Source of the DNA: Odontocerum albicorne
Lineage: Eukaryota; Arthropoda; Insecta; Trichoptera; Odontoceridae
Direction of reading: 5' to 3'
DNA: 64,000 nt
Assembly (NCBI GenBank): GCA_949825065.1
Contig: OX463859.1
Span: forward strand, 21,345,847-21,409,846
A model generated the notes under the pieces. That model did not search any database and was not told the origin of the DNA. It saw nothing but the letters and a program-made list of their open reading frames with translations. Position 1 is the first letter of the stretch. Each line of letters starts with the position of its first letter. Of this stretch, positions 46,571 through 57,100 are shown piece after piece. A program made the position numbers and the translations under genes.

Positions 46571-46774
46571 TTGTATGGTACCCTGTAACATATCTGAATT
46601 GATGATCCAGACATGTTGTATTTGTATGGTACCCTGTAACATATCTGAATTGATGATGCAGACATGTTGTATTTGTATGGTACCCTGTAACATATCTGAA
46701 TTTATGATGCAGACATGTTGTATTTGTATGGTATCCTGTAACATATCTGAATTGATGATGTAGACATGTTGATG
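46571..46774 (+). repeat. Tandem repeat, 51 bp x 4
   Basis: Units start TTGTATGGTA at 46571, 46622, 46673 and 46724 and contain CCCTGTAACATATCTGAATT. The unit is divisible by 3, so repeated frames stay open on both strands; they are not genes. Confidence 0.96.
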
Positions 46775-46915
46775 AGCGCACCCGGGAGACAATTATGTAT
46801 TTAGTCCCAGTAATCGAGTCTCCGGGTTAAAAACTACTGGAGGCTAGTAACTCACAGTTCACCGTCACATGTATTGGAAATACTACAGCACATGGACAGG
46901 CAACAACATTTGTAC

Positions 46916-47090
46916 GGCGGTAAGTAATTCACATCGGACTTAAGAAAGAGACAGTCGGTTTATAGAGCGTCGTCTCTGTCGCACGATGCGACTGACAAAT
47001 TGCGACGGAACACATATATGAACGACAGAGACGACTCTTTACAAACCGACTGTCTATTTCTTAAGGCCGATGTGTATTACTTACCGCCGG
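46916..47090. repeat. Long inverted repeat (hairpin), about 65-bp arms
   Basis: CGGCGGTAAGTAATTCACAT, CTTAAGAAAGAGACAGTCGG, TTTATAGAGCGTCGTCTCTG is matched in reverse by CAGAGACGACTCTTTACAAA, CCGACTGTCTATTTCTTAAG, ATGTGTATTACTTACCGCCG. The loop is about 45 bases. No coding capacity. No clear target duplication. Confidence 0.9.
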
Positions 47091-47394
47091 GTACTGTACA
47101 CATCTAGCGCATACGATTATTGTTATTAGACAAACTCGTTAACTAGACTGGGACCTATTTTTTTTGGCATCATCGTGAATTGTACCCAAAGTTCTTGAAT
47201 GAAAGACCGATGTCTAACTAACTGGTGTCTAACTAACTATTGACTGGTGTCTAACTAACTCTTTTTTATATTAGGATTAATCCTAAACTGAGCAACATCA
47301 GTAAAACGACTAATCATGGCTGTTGAATGTGGTACATGCTCATAGAAAGGCAGATCTTTAGTGAAACAATAAGTTATCGATAGAAAATGCCTTT

Positions 47395-47737
47395 GCGTTT
47401 ATTGGTGTATTGTGTGTAAGCTGTTGCACTTCAGCAAACATATTTTTGACAAATTAAACCCAAAGTTTCAATGGCAAGGAGACTAAGCTTCCAAGACGAT
47501 CGATAGATTTAAGACGTTGCAGCCTTCGTTAATCAAAGTTTTTCATGTCGCTGTTTATGTGTTGCTTAATGGCTCTATAAGAGTTTATGATAAAACAGTA
47601 TGTACAGGGAAAAAAACATAAATTTAGATATTAATTGGTCTAAGAGAATAACTAGTTCGGAAATGAATTCGCCAGGAACTGAACCTGGAGTGGCAGTTTG
47701 GAAAGCGTGAATACTAACCGTTAGACCCAGTCGCCGA
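47395..47737 (-). repeat. SINE-2 copy, near full length
   Basis: Body TGTGTAAGCTGTTGCACTTC, GACAAATTAAACCCAAAGTT, TCAATGGCAAGGAG, GACGTTGCAGCCTTCG. On the minus strand the head is ACTGGGTCTAACGGTTAGTA (box A) and AGGTTCAGTTCCTGGCG (box B). Confidence 0.7.
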
Positions 47738-47744
47738 TGTTTCT

Positions 47745-47830
47745 ATAAAAAAATCTGGATTTCAACGGAAGTCGAACCCGCAAACTTCGGGCTGGGAGAC
47801 AATCATCTTACCAATTAGGCCACGGAGGAC
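47745..47830 (-). repeat. SINE-1 head, minus strand
   Basis: GGAAGTCGAACCCGCAAACT and TCTTACCAATTAGGCCACGG, directly after SINE-2. Confidence 0.65.
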
Positions 47831-48409
47831 GTTTATGAATGGTGTGGGACCTAACTAATATTGAGGCTTTTACGACCTCCTGTGACAAAGTATTTTCCCA
47901 CCCGTCCAATATTTTTTTTATGAATACATAGGAATGGTCAATATTCTTATTGACGATTGAAGATGACCTTGGTCGTCTAGTTGAAGGTACGATTGACTTT
48001 TAACTAACTTCGATTTGCAATATTTGGATAAGGGATGATTTCTTTGCTTTCAATATGAGACGTAGACATTCGCATTGGATTTTATCTAGTCAATGGGCAT
48101 TTTTCTTTGATGAAGAGATTAAAAGAATAGATTTATAGTCTAAGTGACTACGAATGTAGGAACTGTTCTAAAACGTAAATGTTGAATGCAAAACAAAATG
48201 ATAAGCAACGTTGTCAAAGTACGGAATCAAAAATTAAAGTGTCTTTCTAAATTCATAATTGTCAAACGAACTGTCAAAAGATACTAGCTGTTGCATAATA
48301 AGTCACCCTATTTGGTTTGCCGATAACTTTTTTAAATCTATATACATAAATGTATACCATAGTGCTTTTTCATTGTCAAAGTAGGCAGATAAAAGAGAGC
48401 GCTGTACTT
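47831..48409. other. Intergenic, nothing recognised
   Basis: No gene. A weak SINE-1 head-like piece at 47965-47995 (TTGGTCGTCTAGTTGAAGGT). Confidence 0.35.
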
Positions 48410-48975
48410 TCATATTGTGATACACATATTTAAATTATTTTACATTCATACCCCTTCTCGTTACGATTCCCACTATTTATTTGACTTATTACATCTTCTT
48501 TCAAAATATCATTCATTTGATCTAACCCTACTTTCATTGATTTTCCCCTACCACCCTTTCTACTCACATTTGCAATGTGTTTTTGTTTTGTAATTCTTTC
48601 TTTATTCATTCATTCTTTATTCCCAAACCATCTCAGAGGGTTCTTATTCACCTTTCATAATATATCAGCTTTAAGTTTACGTTCACCCCTAATCACACCA
48701 CTTTATATTGCAGTACATTGTCACCCCATGTATTCTTCTCAGTGCACTAAACGGCTCATTTTAGTATTTTTCTATGTCCACGTTTTTACTCATCCTTAAT
48801 TTATTATGGTTAACATATTGCAAAATTGGTACTAGAACATTGTTCTCCAAAATTTGTAGTAGTACACTTTTATAGTCGACTATCATCTTAGCAGATGTTG
48901 ACACTGTTCAGTTCGAATAGGCATATCGTATATTTTTAAGTGCATTGATTTTATTTCCTACCCCTAAACACCTTA
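48410..48975 (-). mobile_element. LINE tail A, minus strand
   Basis: Plus strand shows CTTCTTTCAAAATATCATTC, ATTTGATCTAACCCTACTTT, CTACCACCCTTTCTACTCAC, CCAAACCATCTCAGAGGG, GTCACCCCATGTATTCTTCT, ACACTGTTCAGTTCGAATAG in order, complements of tail A from DQVNDILKE back to the RT thumb. Confidence 0.7.
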
Positions 48976-49569
48976 CGACATCTCTCCGTCATCAAAGAAA
49001 AAAATCCTTGAGTTTCTCTAATTTTTCATAACTCACCCACACACCCAATTTATTTTGCCTTTCACACTTTTTAAGTGTGATTTCGTTTTTTTTTCTTTGC
49101 ATATAATAAAACATTGACTCAAATAGTTTTATAACGAAAAGGTAGATACCGCAATAACGAGCCCAAATTGTCTTACTAAACGTCAGAAATAATAAGTTAA
49201 TAATTGCTACACTACGCAACGAGCATTTCGATCACAATATGCTAACCACACTCCACCAACTTCTCAAATGAAACTGCGCCTGTCCCAATGGGGTTTATGT
49301 GGATATTTAAATGGTTTTGAGTTCCCAAGAAACTGTCATTTTGTTTGTTTACTAGCCCACTTTGCTCAAAATGAGTTTCATATATCGTCAACAATTTACA
49401 AACTATTTTTCTTCATTAATTTGAGATGGAATAAATACAGGATTCTCTCTGTATTTAATACAAGAATCTCTCTGTATTAATTGCAGGAATCTCTGTATTA
49501 ATTGATCATAATAATGGAAATAAGTATTCAGACATCAAATTGTTTGAACAGTTGATAGAGTGCGATTTC
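48976..49569. other. Intergenic, nothing recognised
   Basis: AT-rich. A short phrase (CTCTCTGTATTAATTGCAGG) is repeated two or three times near 49440-49500. Confidence 0.35.
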
Positions 49570-49870
49570 TGTGATTTTCTACGTTTCCTTCTTTCAAAAT
49601 ATCATTCACTTGATCCAATCACACTTTCCTAAGTCTTTCTTTCTGACACATTTCACTCACATTTGCACTATATCTTTTTTTTTATTTATTCCTCATTCAT
49701 TAGTTACATGCTCAAACCATCTCAGAGTGCCCTTTTTTATCTTATTTCATACATCAGTATTAAGTTCACTTTCATCCCTTATCACTTCATTACGTATTCT
49801 GTCATATACTGTCGCCCCATGTATTCCTGTCAGTACACGCATTTCTACAACATTAATTCGCCTCTTACAA
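49570..49870 (-). mobile_element. LINE tail A, minus strand
   Basis: CTTTCAAAATATCATTCACT, TGATCCAATCACACTTTC, CATGCTCAAACCATCTCAGA, GTTCACTTTCATCCCTTATC, GTCGCCCCATGTATTCC in the same order as 48410. Confidence 0.7.
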
Positions 49871-50012
49871 TTCTGCATATAAGCTACAAAAAAAAACATA
49901 ATTCAGATGTAAAATTATCTTATAGTAAAATCAGACCGCAAGTGAATATACCAGGAATCGAACTCGTGACGCCCGCTTGCTTAGCGCGAATACTAACAGC
50001 TAAACCCATACC
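49871..50012 (-). repeat. SINE-2 head
   Basis: ATACCAGGAATCGAACTCGT, CGCTTGCTTAGCGCGAATAC, TAACAGCTAAACCCATACCG, reverse of a tRNA-like head with box B. Confidence 0.65.
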
Positions 50013-50705
50013 GCCGACATATTTGAAGATGGGTACCAACATACTAGATCTTATGGTGTTTTATATGTGTATTTACTGTGCTTCGAGACTTTTTCCTTCT
50101 CCCATGACGTCGGACTTTAAATCTGGCGTCGCAACTATTATTTTCATATTCTGGTATGTCTCCACTGGAGGAGTACTTATGGGCAGTTCCTTCTTCGTCA
50201 CTACATGATGTCGCGTTCATAAAAAAAATTAAGACGATTTCAATCTTCTAGTGAAGATCGCGCTGGATTTAGATTTATTTTGTTCCCCATAACAGCGGGG
50301 GTGTTGGTGTTTATGAATTGTAAATTTTTTTGCGAAGTAAATTTAATAATTGCTACTTTTGCACAGCACTTATTTACTGAATATTTCTGGCTTAAAGCAA
50401 GATGATTTAGGTTCGTTGTTGCACTGTCTACATTTACATTATAAAACTTTTTGAATGAATGTTAATATAAATTCATGGCCGCGCGATAACGTGGACTGTC
50501 GCCGGTTCGAACCCCGCCATTTAATGGCACAACCTATTTTATGTCTAGTATTCAGGATATAAGGATACCTATGAATACGAAAAATGAAGTTATGGTTAAA
50601 TCAAAAGGGGTGACTTATTTTGACTTATTATTTTCTGTAACCCATTTGTATTTTTTTATACTCATACGTACCTTACTGTTATATTTAGATTGAAATAATC
50701 ATAAC
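50013..50705 (+). promoter_or_regulatory. Upstream region of the host gene
   Basis: Holds the 5' flank and presumably the 5' UTR of the gene starting at 50706. No clear TATA box or start motif could be assigned. At 50475-50522 lies an isolated tRNA-like piece with a good box B (GGTTCGAACCC), likely a SINE remnant. Confidence 0.3.
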
Positions 50706-51105
50706 ATGGAAAAAACGCGATTATTATCGGATTTCCTCGAGGAAGAAGTGATTAAAGAAGACAGTCAACAAGTTTTGTTGAAGACCGTCCTAGAAGTCAA
50801 TAAAAATGAAAAACTCTCGGATGAGGACGTCGAAAAAATTTGTGTTCAAATTATGGAAGACTTAATTTTTTATGTTACTGAAGAATACGGAAGAGATTTG
50901 GTCCATCTCATCCCAGAACAGTTTAGGGCGTTGACTGAAGAAGATAATTTACCAGATATTCTGGAAACTGGTGTCAAAGAAGCTATTGAGATATTGGCTG
51001 AACAGTTAGGGTGTTCATCCTATAGAACTCAGCTTTTTGAGTTCTGGTTCCTGGATATTGTAGCTGAAGCTCTTATCCAGATGCAAGCTGAGGAAATGTC
51101 ACCAA
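50706..51105 (+). CDS. Exon 1 of the host gene
   Basis: Starts MEKTRLLSDFLEEEV; 133 codons plus one base. Ends ACCAA just before GTAAGA. Rich in Glu, Leu and Asp with several predicted helices (LVHLIPEQFRALTEED, VKEAIEILAEQLG). Reading on past the donor keeps the frame open only to 51158. Confidence 0.85.
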
Positions 51106-54100
51106 GTAAGATTGTGGATCCAAGTTTTAGACTTGAAATTTTACTGTTATTACACTAATTACGTTTTACTACCGCGTTAGAATTTTCATGTGTGTTTGTT
51201 TATATGTGAATTTCCTGTCAGCTGTCTCGAACAGGCGATGAACTTAGTAAGATGATTGATGTACACCATTTATTCTAGTGTAACATTATTCAAACAGATC
51301 AGAAATCCGGACACTATCGTTTAAATGTTGAATTATTTACAAAAATATTTGTTAGATGCCGGTGATACATTCCTTTTAGAAGAGGCGTGGATTACGTGAA
51401 AACACTGGACCGGGACTCAACGCAAATCTAGTTTTTCACGGGATATAGTGTATCAATAATTTTTCGTTAATTTTAATTTTTAATGGAAAATAGTACATTA
51501 TAAGTAATCTGTAGTGCTTAAATACACAAATACAGCCTTTATTACACAAAAGCTGATACTTATTTGCATATCAAATGGCATTGTTATGAGGAAAGAATGA
51601 TGAAATGCAGGGGTTAGTTAACTTTTTTTGAATTGTTCCACCTAATGAAAGATACAAAGAATGGTTTACCACCAGAACTCCTCTCGGCCTCCTCTGCCCC
51701 CTGCAATATAGGTACCTATGCCTACCCTCTTTACACATTGTGTAATTGAGATACCTTACAATTTGAGTTTAGAAAGTTTACGTTTATAACAAAAAAATAA
51801 TTAACACGTATAGGAAATAATGTCTTCTTTATTATTTGCATAATTTTAGGATTAGATCTAAAGAAACGATCTAAAGGCATATACTAAATGCAATACATTT
51901 TACTATTTTAACAAGGTAATCATGGGTTACCTAAAAAGAATATTGAATAAATATTGTTGGTGCAAACCGGCCTTAACGTGTTGTAAATAATGTTGAAGTT
52001 CCAAATAACTTCAGTATTTTAACACTTTTTTGCATACATACAGAGTGGAGCTTGGGTACCATAGTTTGAGGACCGTTGGTGTGATGCAATCAAAAGAAGA
52101 ACTAAAAATATACTACTTTTTAAGATATTTATTGAACACTTCATTATAAAAACCAACTGAAGGACTTATTGCCAGGCGGCAGTCTCTTCCCACCAACCAG
52201 ATAAAAGTAAATAAAGGAAGTTACATGGTCGCAAAAAATATTGAAATGACTATCCATCGTTATGAAATTTATGAACATATACATAAAAAAGTAAAAGTGA
52301 GATGTCATCAATCAAAAGAAAAGAAAGAGATGGTGGATAGAAACACGTTATTATCATATATGTTATTGTAACCGCCTAGAAATCAAGAGTTTTTTCAGCA
52401 GCTTCTTAAAGCTCGCTTATTTATCAACCGATAAGTATATACATACATACCATCACGCCATTTACCTGTCGTGGTAGGCAGAGAGGAAACAGTTCCTAAC
52501 TCGACACACATCCTTAGCCTCTTCTTCATCCATACACATTCTCATACAACTCGTACGATTCTCTGACATTTTAATTTCATTTTTTCCAAACATCATTCTC
52601 TTCGTCCAACCATATTTTTCATGATTTTCATTTATCACGAAACGAAATATGTGTGTCGTGATAAAAAATTCCGGCACTCTATCTTCTCCGCCTACCCCGA
52701 CAGTGAAACGGCATGATGGTGTGTTGTTACTGGTAGACTAGAGCTTTAAGATGGATTGAACATGTGGAGAGAAAGAATAACTAAGTTAGGATACAAGTTA
52801 GATGTGCAAGGTGTTCGTAGACGAGGTAGATCAAGGAAAACGTGGTTGTATCAAGTGGGTCAAAATTTGAAAGAAGATAGGTAAAGTGACTAGTATGAAT
52901 AATAGAAGATCTTATCTCTGCCTTCCCCGCAAGGGACACAGCGTGATGATACTAGTATCTATGTATGTATGTATTACTAGTAGAAAAAAATAAAAAAACT
53001 TTCATATTTTAATTTTATTTCTTTTTAAAACAAAAACAACATGAAATTACCCTAAAACGTCCATTTTTATTTTTCAGCTCATCAAAAAGTTATGGTTAGG
53101 TGGTTTTGCTTTTTCATCGAAAAAATGAAAAACTGCACAGATCAAACTGTTTTTCTCGAGGAATTAAAAAAATATTTGCTGTTGGCTGGTGAAAACATCA
53201 CGTCAGAAGGAAATGATATACCCACGCCAGATGACATCGGCAAGTATTTTTTTGTTTATTTATACATGACAAGAAATATACACAATTTGCGAAAAAATAA
53301 CAGGTAATTTAATTTGAACACACAATTTTAATGGATCTGGGTGTTTGTTGCCTTTCATTTGTCGTGTCCCCGGTAAACTAGGTATTTGCCTGTATCTCAC
53401 TGAGGACATAAAGTTATTATTCATATCTTTACTATACTCCATTAATTATCAGCATTCTAACAAATCAATCTAGCGTGGACGTATTGCCTATTAAAAAAAT
53501 TAAGCTTAAAACTGTTAATAATTAGTCAATGTCTAATTAATGTCTGACATTTGTTCGATATAATATGTATACTGCCATCTATTAATTAATATCACCAAAC
53601 CAATAAGGAATTATTTAGTTAAGTTTCTAACATCTAAATATTTAATAGAAAAAAAAATGCGCGCTTCCGGTAATGTATAATATTATTGTCCTTTTTTCTA
53701 TTGTAAAATAAAACGTCGATAGAGAAACAAAATGTTTGAAAAAAAAAACTTATGAGCCTTAGCCCACTTACAAATCGTGTTGCGCGATCTAATTCATTTA
53801 TATATTTTAGTGTCATCTATGAATGAATAGCCACACTAAAATCTCAAAAGTTATAACTTGCAAAATCTACGGAACAAAAATTGTATATTTTTAATCAAAT
53901 TTTGATTTATACAATTGATTTGAAGATTTTAGATCACAACTATAACCATGGATCGATTCTGGCTGCCTTTAAGATCTGTTGAGATATCTATTTGCGGTGA
54001 TTCAATCGGATTCCACAACTACACCCACTAACATGAGAAACATATTGAGTTACCATCCAGCACAATCAATATTAGAAGATTGAAATTTTCTTTATTTATT

Positions 54101-57100
54101 ATGGACGCGATGTTACATAGTGACGAAGAAACAATTGCCTAATGAGACTTTTCCTCTGGTGATTGAACACACCTAATTGTGAAAAAAATCGCAGAGACAA
54201 TGTATTTAATGTTTAATGCCTCCAGGGAAGGAAAGTGCTTATTGCATATAGCGAATAAAGGCTTGGAATTTAAACAGCCCAGCAAGTAGCTAGTACTTTG
54301 CAGGAAACTTCAAATATAGAAAAATATCCTTTAAAGTCGCAAGATGGTCGCAAGACATAGTCAATTGGTTAAAAAAAATATTGATGTATAACTGAATGGA
54401 GATTTCTTTCAACATTATATCCAGTATTCATGCACAGAATGTGACTTAGAAGAACATAGAAGATATCAGAAAAAGTATCTTCCCATATTTGAACACGTAA
54501 TGTGTGACTACTGAGAATGTAGAGTAATCTACTCGAAATTATAATTAATATACAGTGAATAATAATTCCTGAAAACTATTTTTCTAATCATATTTAACAA
54601 CAACTATACAAATCTCACCTAAAAAACCTGTTAACAGTTTCAAATATATAATCCTCAACAGTAAGTGTACGTCTTTGGGTGATAGACAAACTTGATTCTA
54701 CCATAGTCTTTTCTTGTTTTAATACTTTTGACAAGAGAACTATAAAGACAATATAAAGATATATCTGAGATCTTGCTATGATGTTATATATCATCTGCAT
54801 ATACCAGTATTATCGTCATTGTAGTTGCTGGGCCTCGTAGTCGAGGATCCCCTCGCTATTCCAACGTCAATTCAGTTGGAAAGCAAAGCTGTGCCATGGA
54901 GTTTGTTTTTGTAAGTGAGTGAGCCATTGCACACCAGCAAACTCACCAGTCCCACTGCTGTACTGAATCTGATTGCACACCGAAGTGAGACGATCGGAGC
55001 ACACCAGCAGGTTTTTTTCCCTCTTCTTTGAAAGAATAGATATGATCGAAGTCATAGATATCCTTAAACCCCCGAATTCTAGGTGGAAAAAATGCCTGTG
55101 TCATTTGAGGGGAGTAGCACAGTGCGGGGTTTGAACCGGTGACCTTCCGCATGGAAGTCCAGTGCGTTACCGCGAGGCCATACACCTCACTGCTTCCGCT
55201 CGGAAACATTATACAGCCCCTTTGAATATTTCGCTGCCAATTCTAGAGCTCTTCATAACCCTTCATAGGGCAATATTGAAAATAAAACAAACTTGTTCAC
55301 CCTGTTATATTACACCCTTAAAATTTTGGACATAATAATAATAGATTTTCATGGCTGTTCTTCACTAGTTTTAAATGTTATCAAACAACATCAACAGAGA
55401 TGATAGAATGCACATTAAATCTGCATGGCTTCCAATTTTGGAAAGTTGCAAACTTCAATATAAGCAAATGAATTTTAAATTGTCATGTACGGTGTGCGCA
55501 CATTGTACTCCCCAGGTTGTGTACTGGCCGCCGCCAATTTGTTTACATTGTGGTCGAGTGGCTGAGCAGGCCAAATAGTATTCACGTTGCTGTCATGAGT
55601 GTTGGTGAGTATGTGGGTTTGTCTTACGTACTTACTATATTCGGTAATATTTTTTGACATTGCCCTATGGATGAAAGCTGCAATGCTATAATGTTGGGCA
55701 TCATTTAAGTCAAATCAACATAGTAAAACACTGAAAAAATTAAAGCTAATACAGACTGGACAGGTTTTTACACACAAACTCAGAATTGCCGTTTTAGACG
55801 TGTTTTGTTTTCTTTGAATATTCCGTGAATTATTTTTCTTTGCTTATCCTATCCATTATGAATAAATAACATTTAAACTTACTGTAGATATTAACAGCAT
55901 AAATGCTGCATATATATATAGTGATAATGATAATAATAGTGACAATATAACTAGTTTTAATTATTTCAAATTAATTTCTTAAAACGTTAAACGATTACAA
56001 CAGTTTAAATGAATGGTTTCAGACAATCTAAAAAGCCAAGAAATCAAAAGAGTATCAAATCCGGAGATGATCGAGACTGGTGAAAAAGAAAAGAAAAAAG
56101 GACACAAAGAATTGACACTCAAGGGAATGAGAAGTTTTATGGCAACCATAACAGAAAATGTCGCAGAAGACAGCCTATCCGTGTTATTGAAAATAGCCAA
56201 GTTGTTGAAAAATGTGTAAGTTTACCTGATTATATATGGGTTAAATGCCAGTACCTGAATGTACATATTCGGTTATTCAGAGAATGATGTAATTTTGTAA
56301 TGAAGCAATCGGACTTTTTTTTTATTAAAACTAATCCAATAGTTATCTTTTATTATTATATGGGTTAAACCAGTGCTTTTTTTGCGGTGGAGCGCAGTGG
56401 AGCGGCGCTCCACCACCTTTTTTACGGTATACAAAAAGCTTGACAAAAACACTGGGTTAAACAGACATAATTTAATATTTCCCTGTTGGGGTAGATAAAG
56501 AAAACACACCACAGTCTTTCCTATTACATACTTCCTTTGCTTTCTCCACATCCATAAATCTTTTCAAACAGTTCCTACTTTTTCTCTTGCTCCTTACCTT
56601 TCGTTCTTTCAAAATTTTATTCACTTGATCCGACCATACTTTTATCATTGCTACTCTTCCATATCTTCTCCACTTATGTTTGCATTGTATATTTATTGAG
56701 TCAGTCTTTCTTCAACCACCTGTTTAACATCCAAACCTCTTTTTCACCCGACATAACACATATTAATTGCATTTCTTATTCTGTCATACATTTACACATC
56801 ACATATTTCTTTCAATGTAACAATTTGTCATGATGGATAAATTTATCATTGGATAAATGTATGCTTTTATTAAAAATTTACTGTAAAATCTAACAAAATA
56901 TTATACGATAAATAAAACATATTCACAACAAATCCTATAAATAATATTTATTTAACAATTTCATGAAAATTAATTTATCTTATTGACTGCTTTGAAACAA
57001 TTAGTTTAGTTTAAATAAATAAATATAAGTTTATAAATAACAACATAGTATGTACATATGATATACGTACAATTATTACCTAAAATTACATATACATTTA

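Noticed and set aside
46559..46792. Repeated peptides on both strands (MLQGTIQIQHVCIINSD type)
   Set aside because: The 51-bp tandem repeat is a multiple of three; not coding evidence.
54943..55209. 88-codon minus-strand protein
   Set aside because: It is the translation of the SINE-3 head and body.
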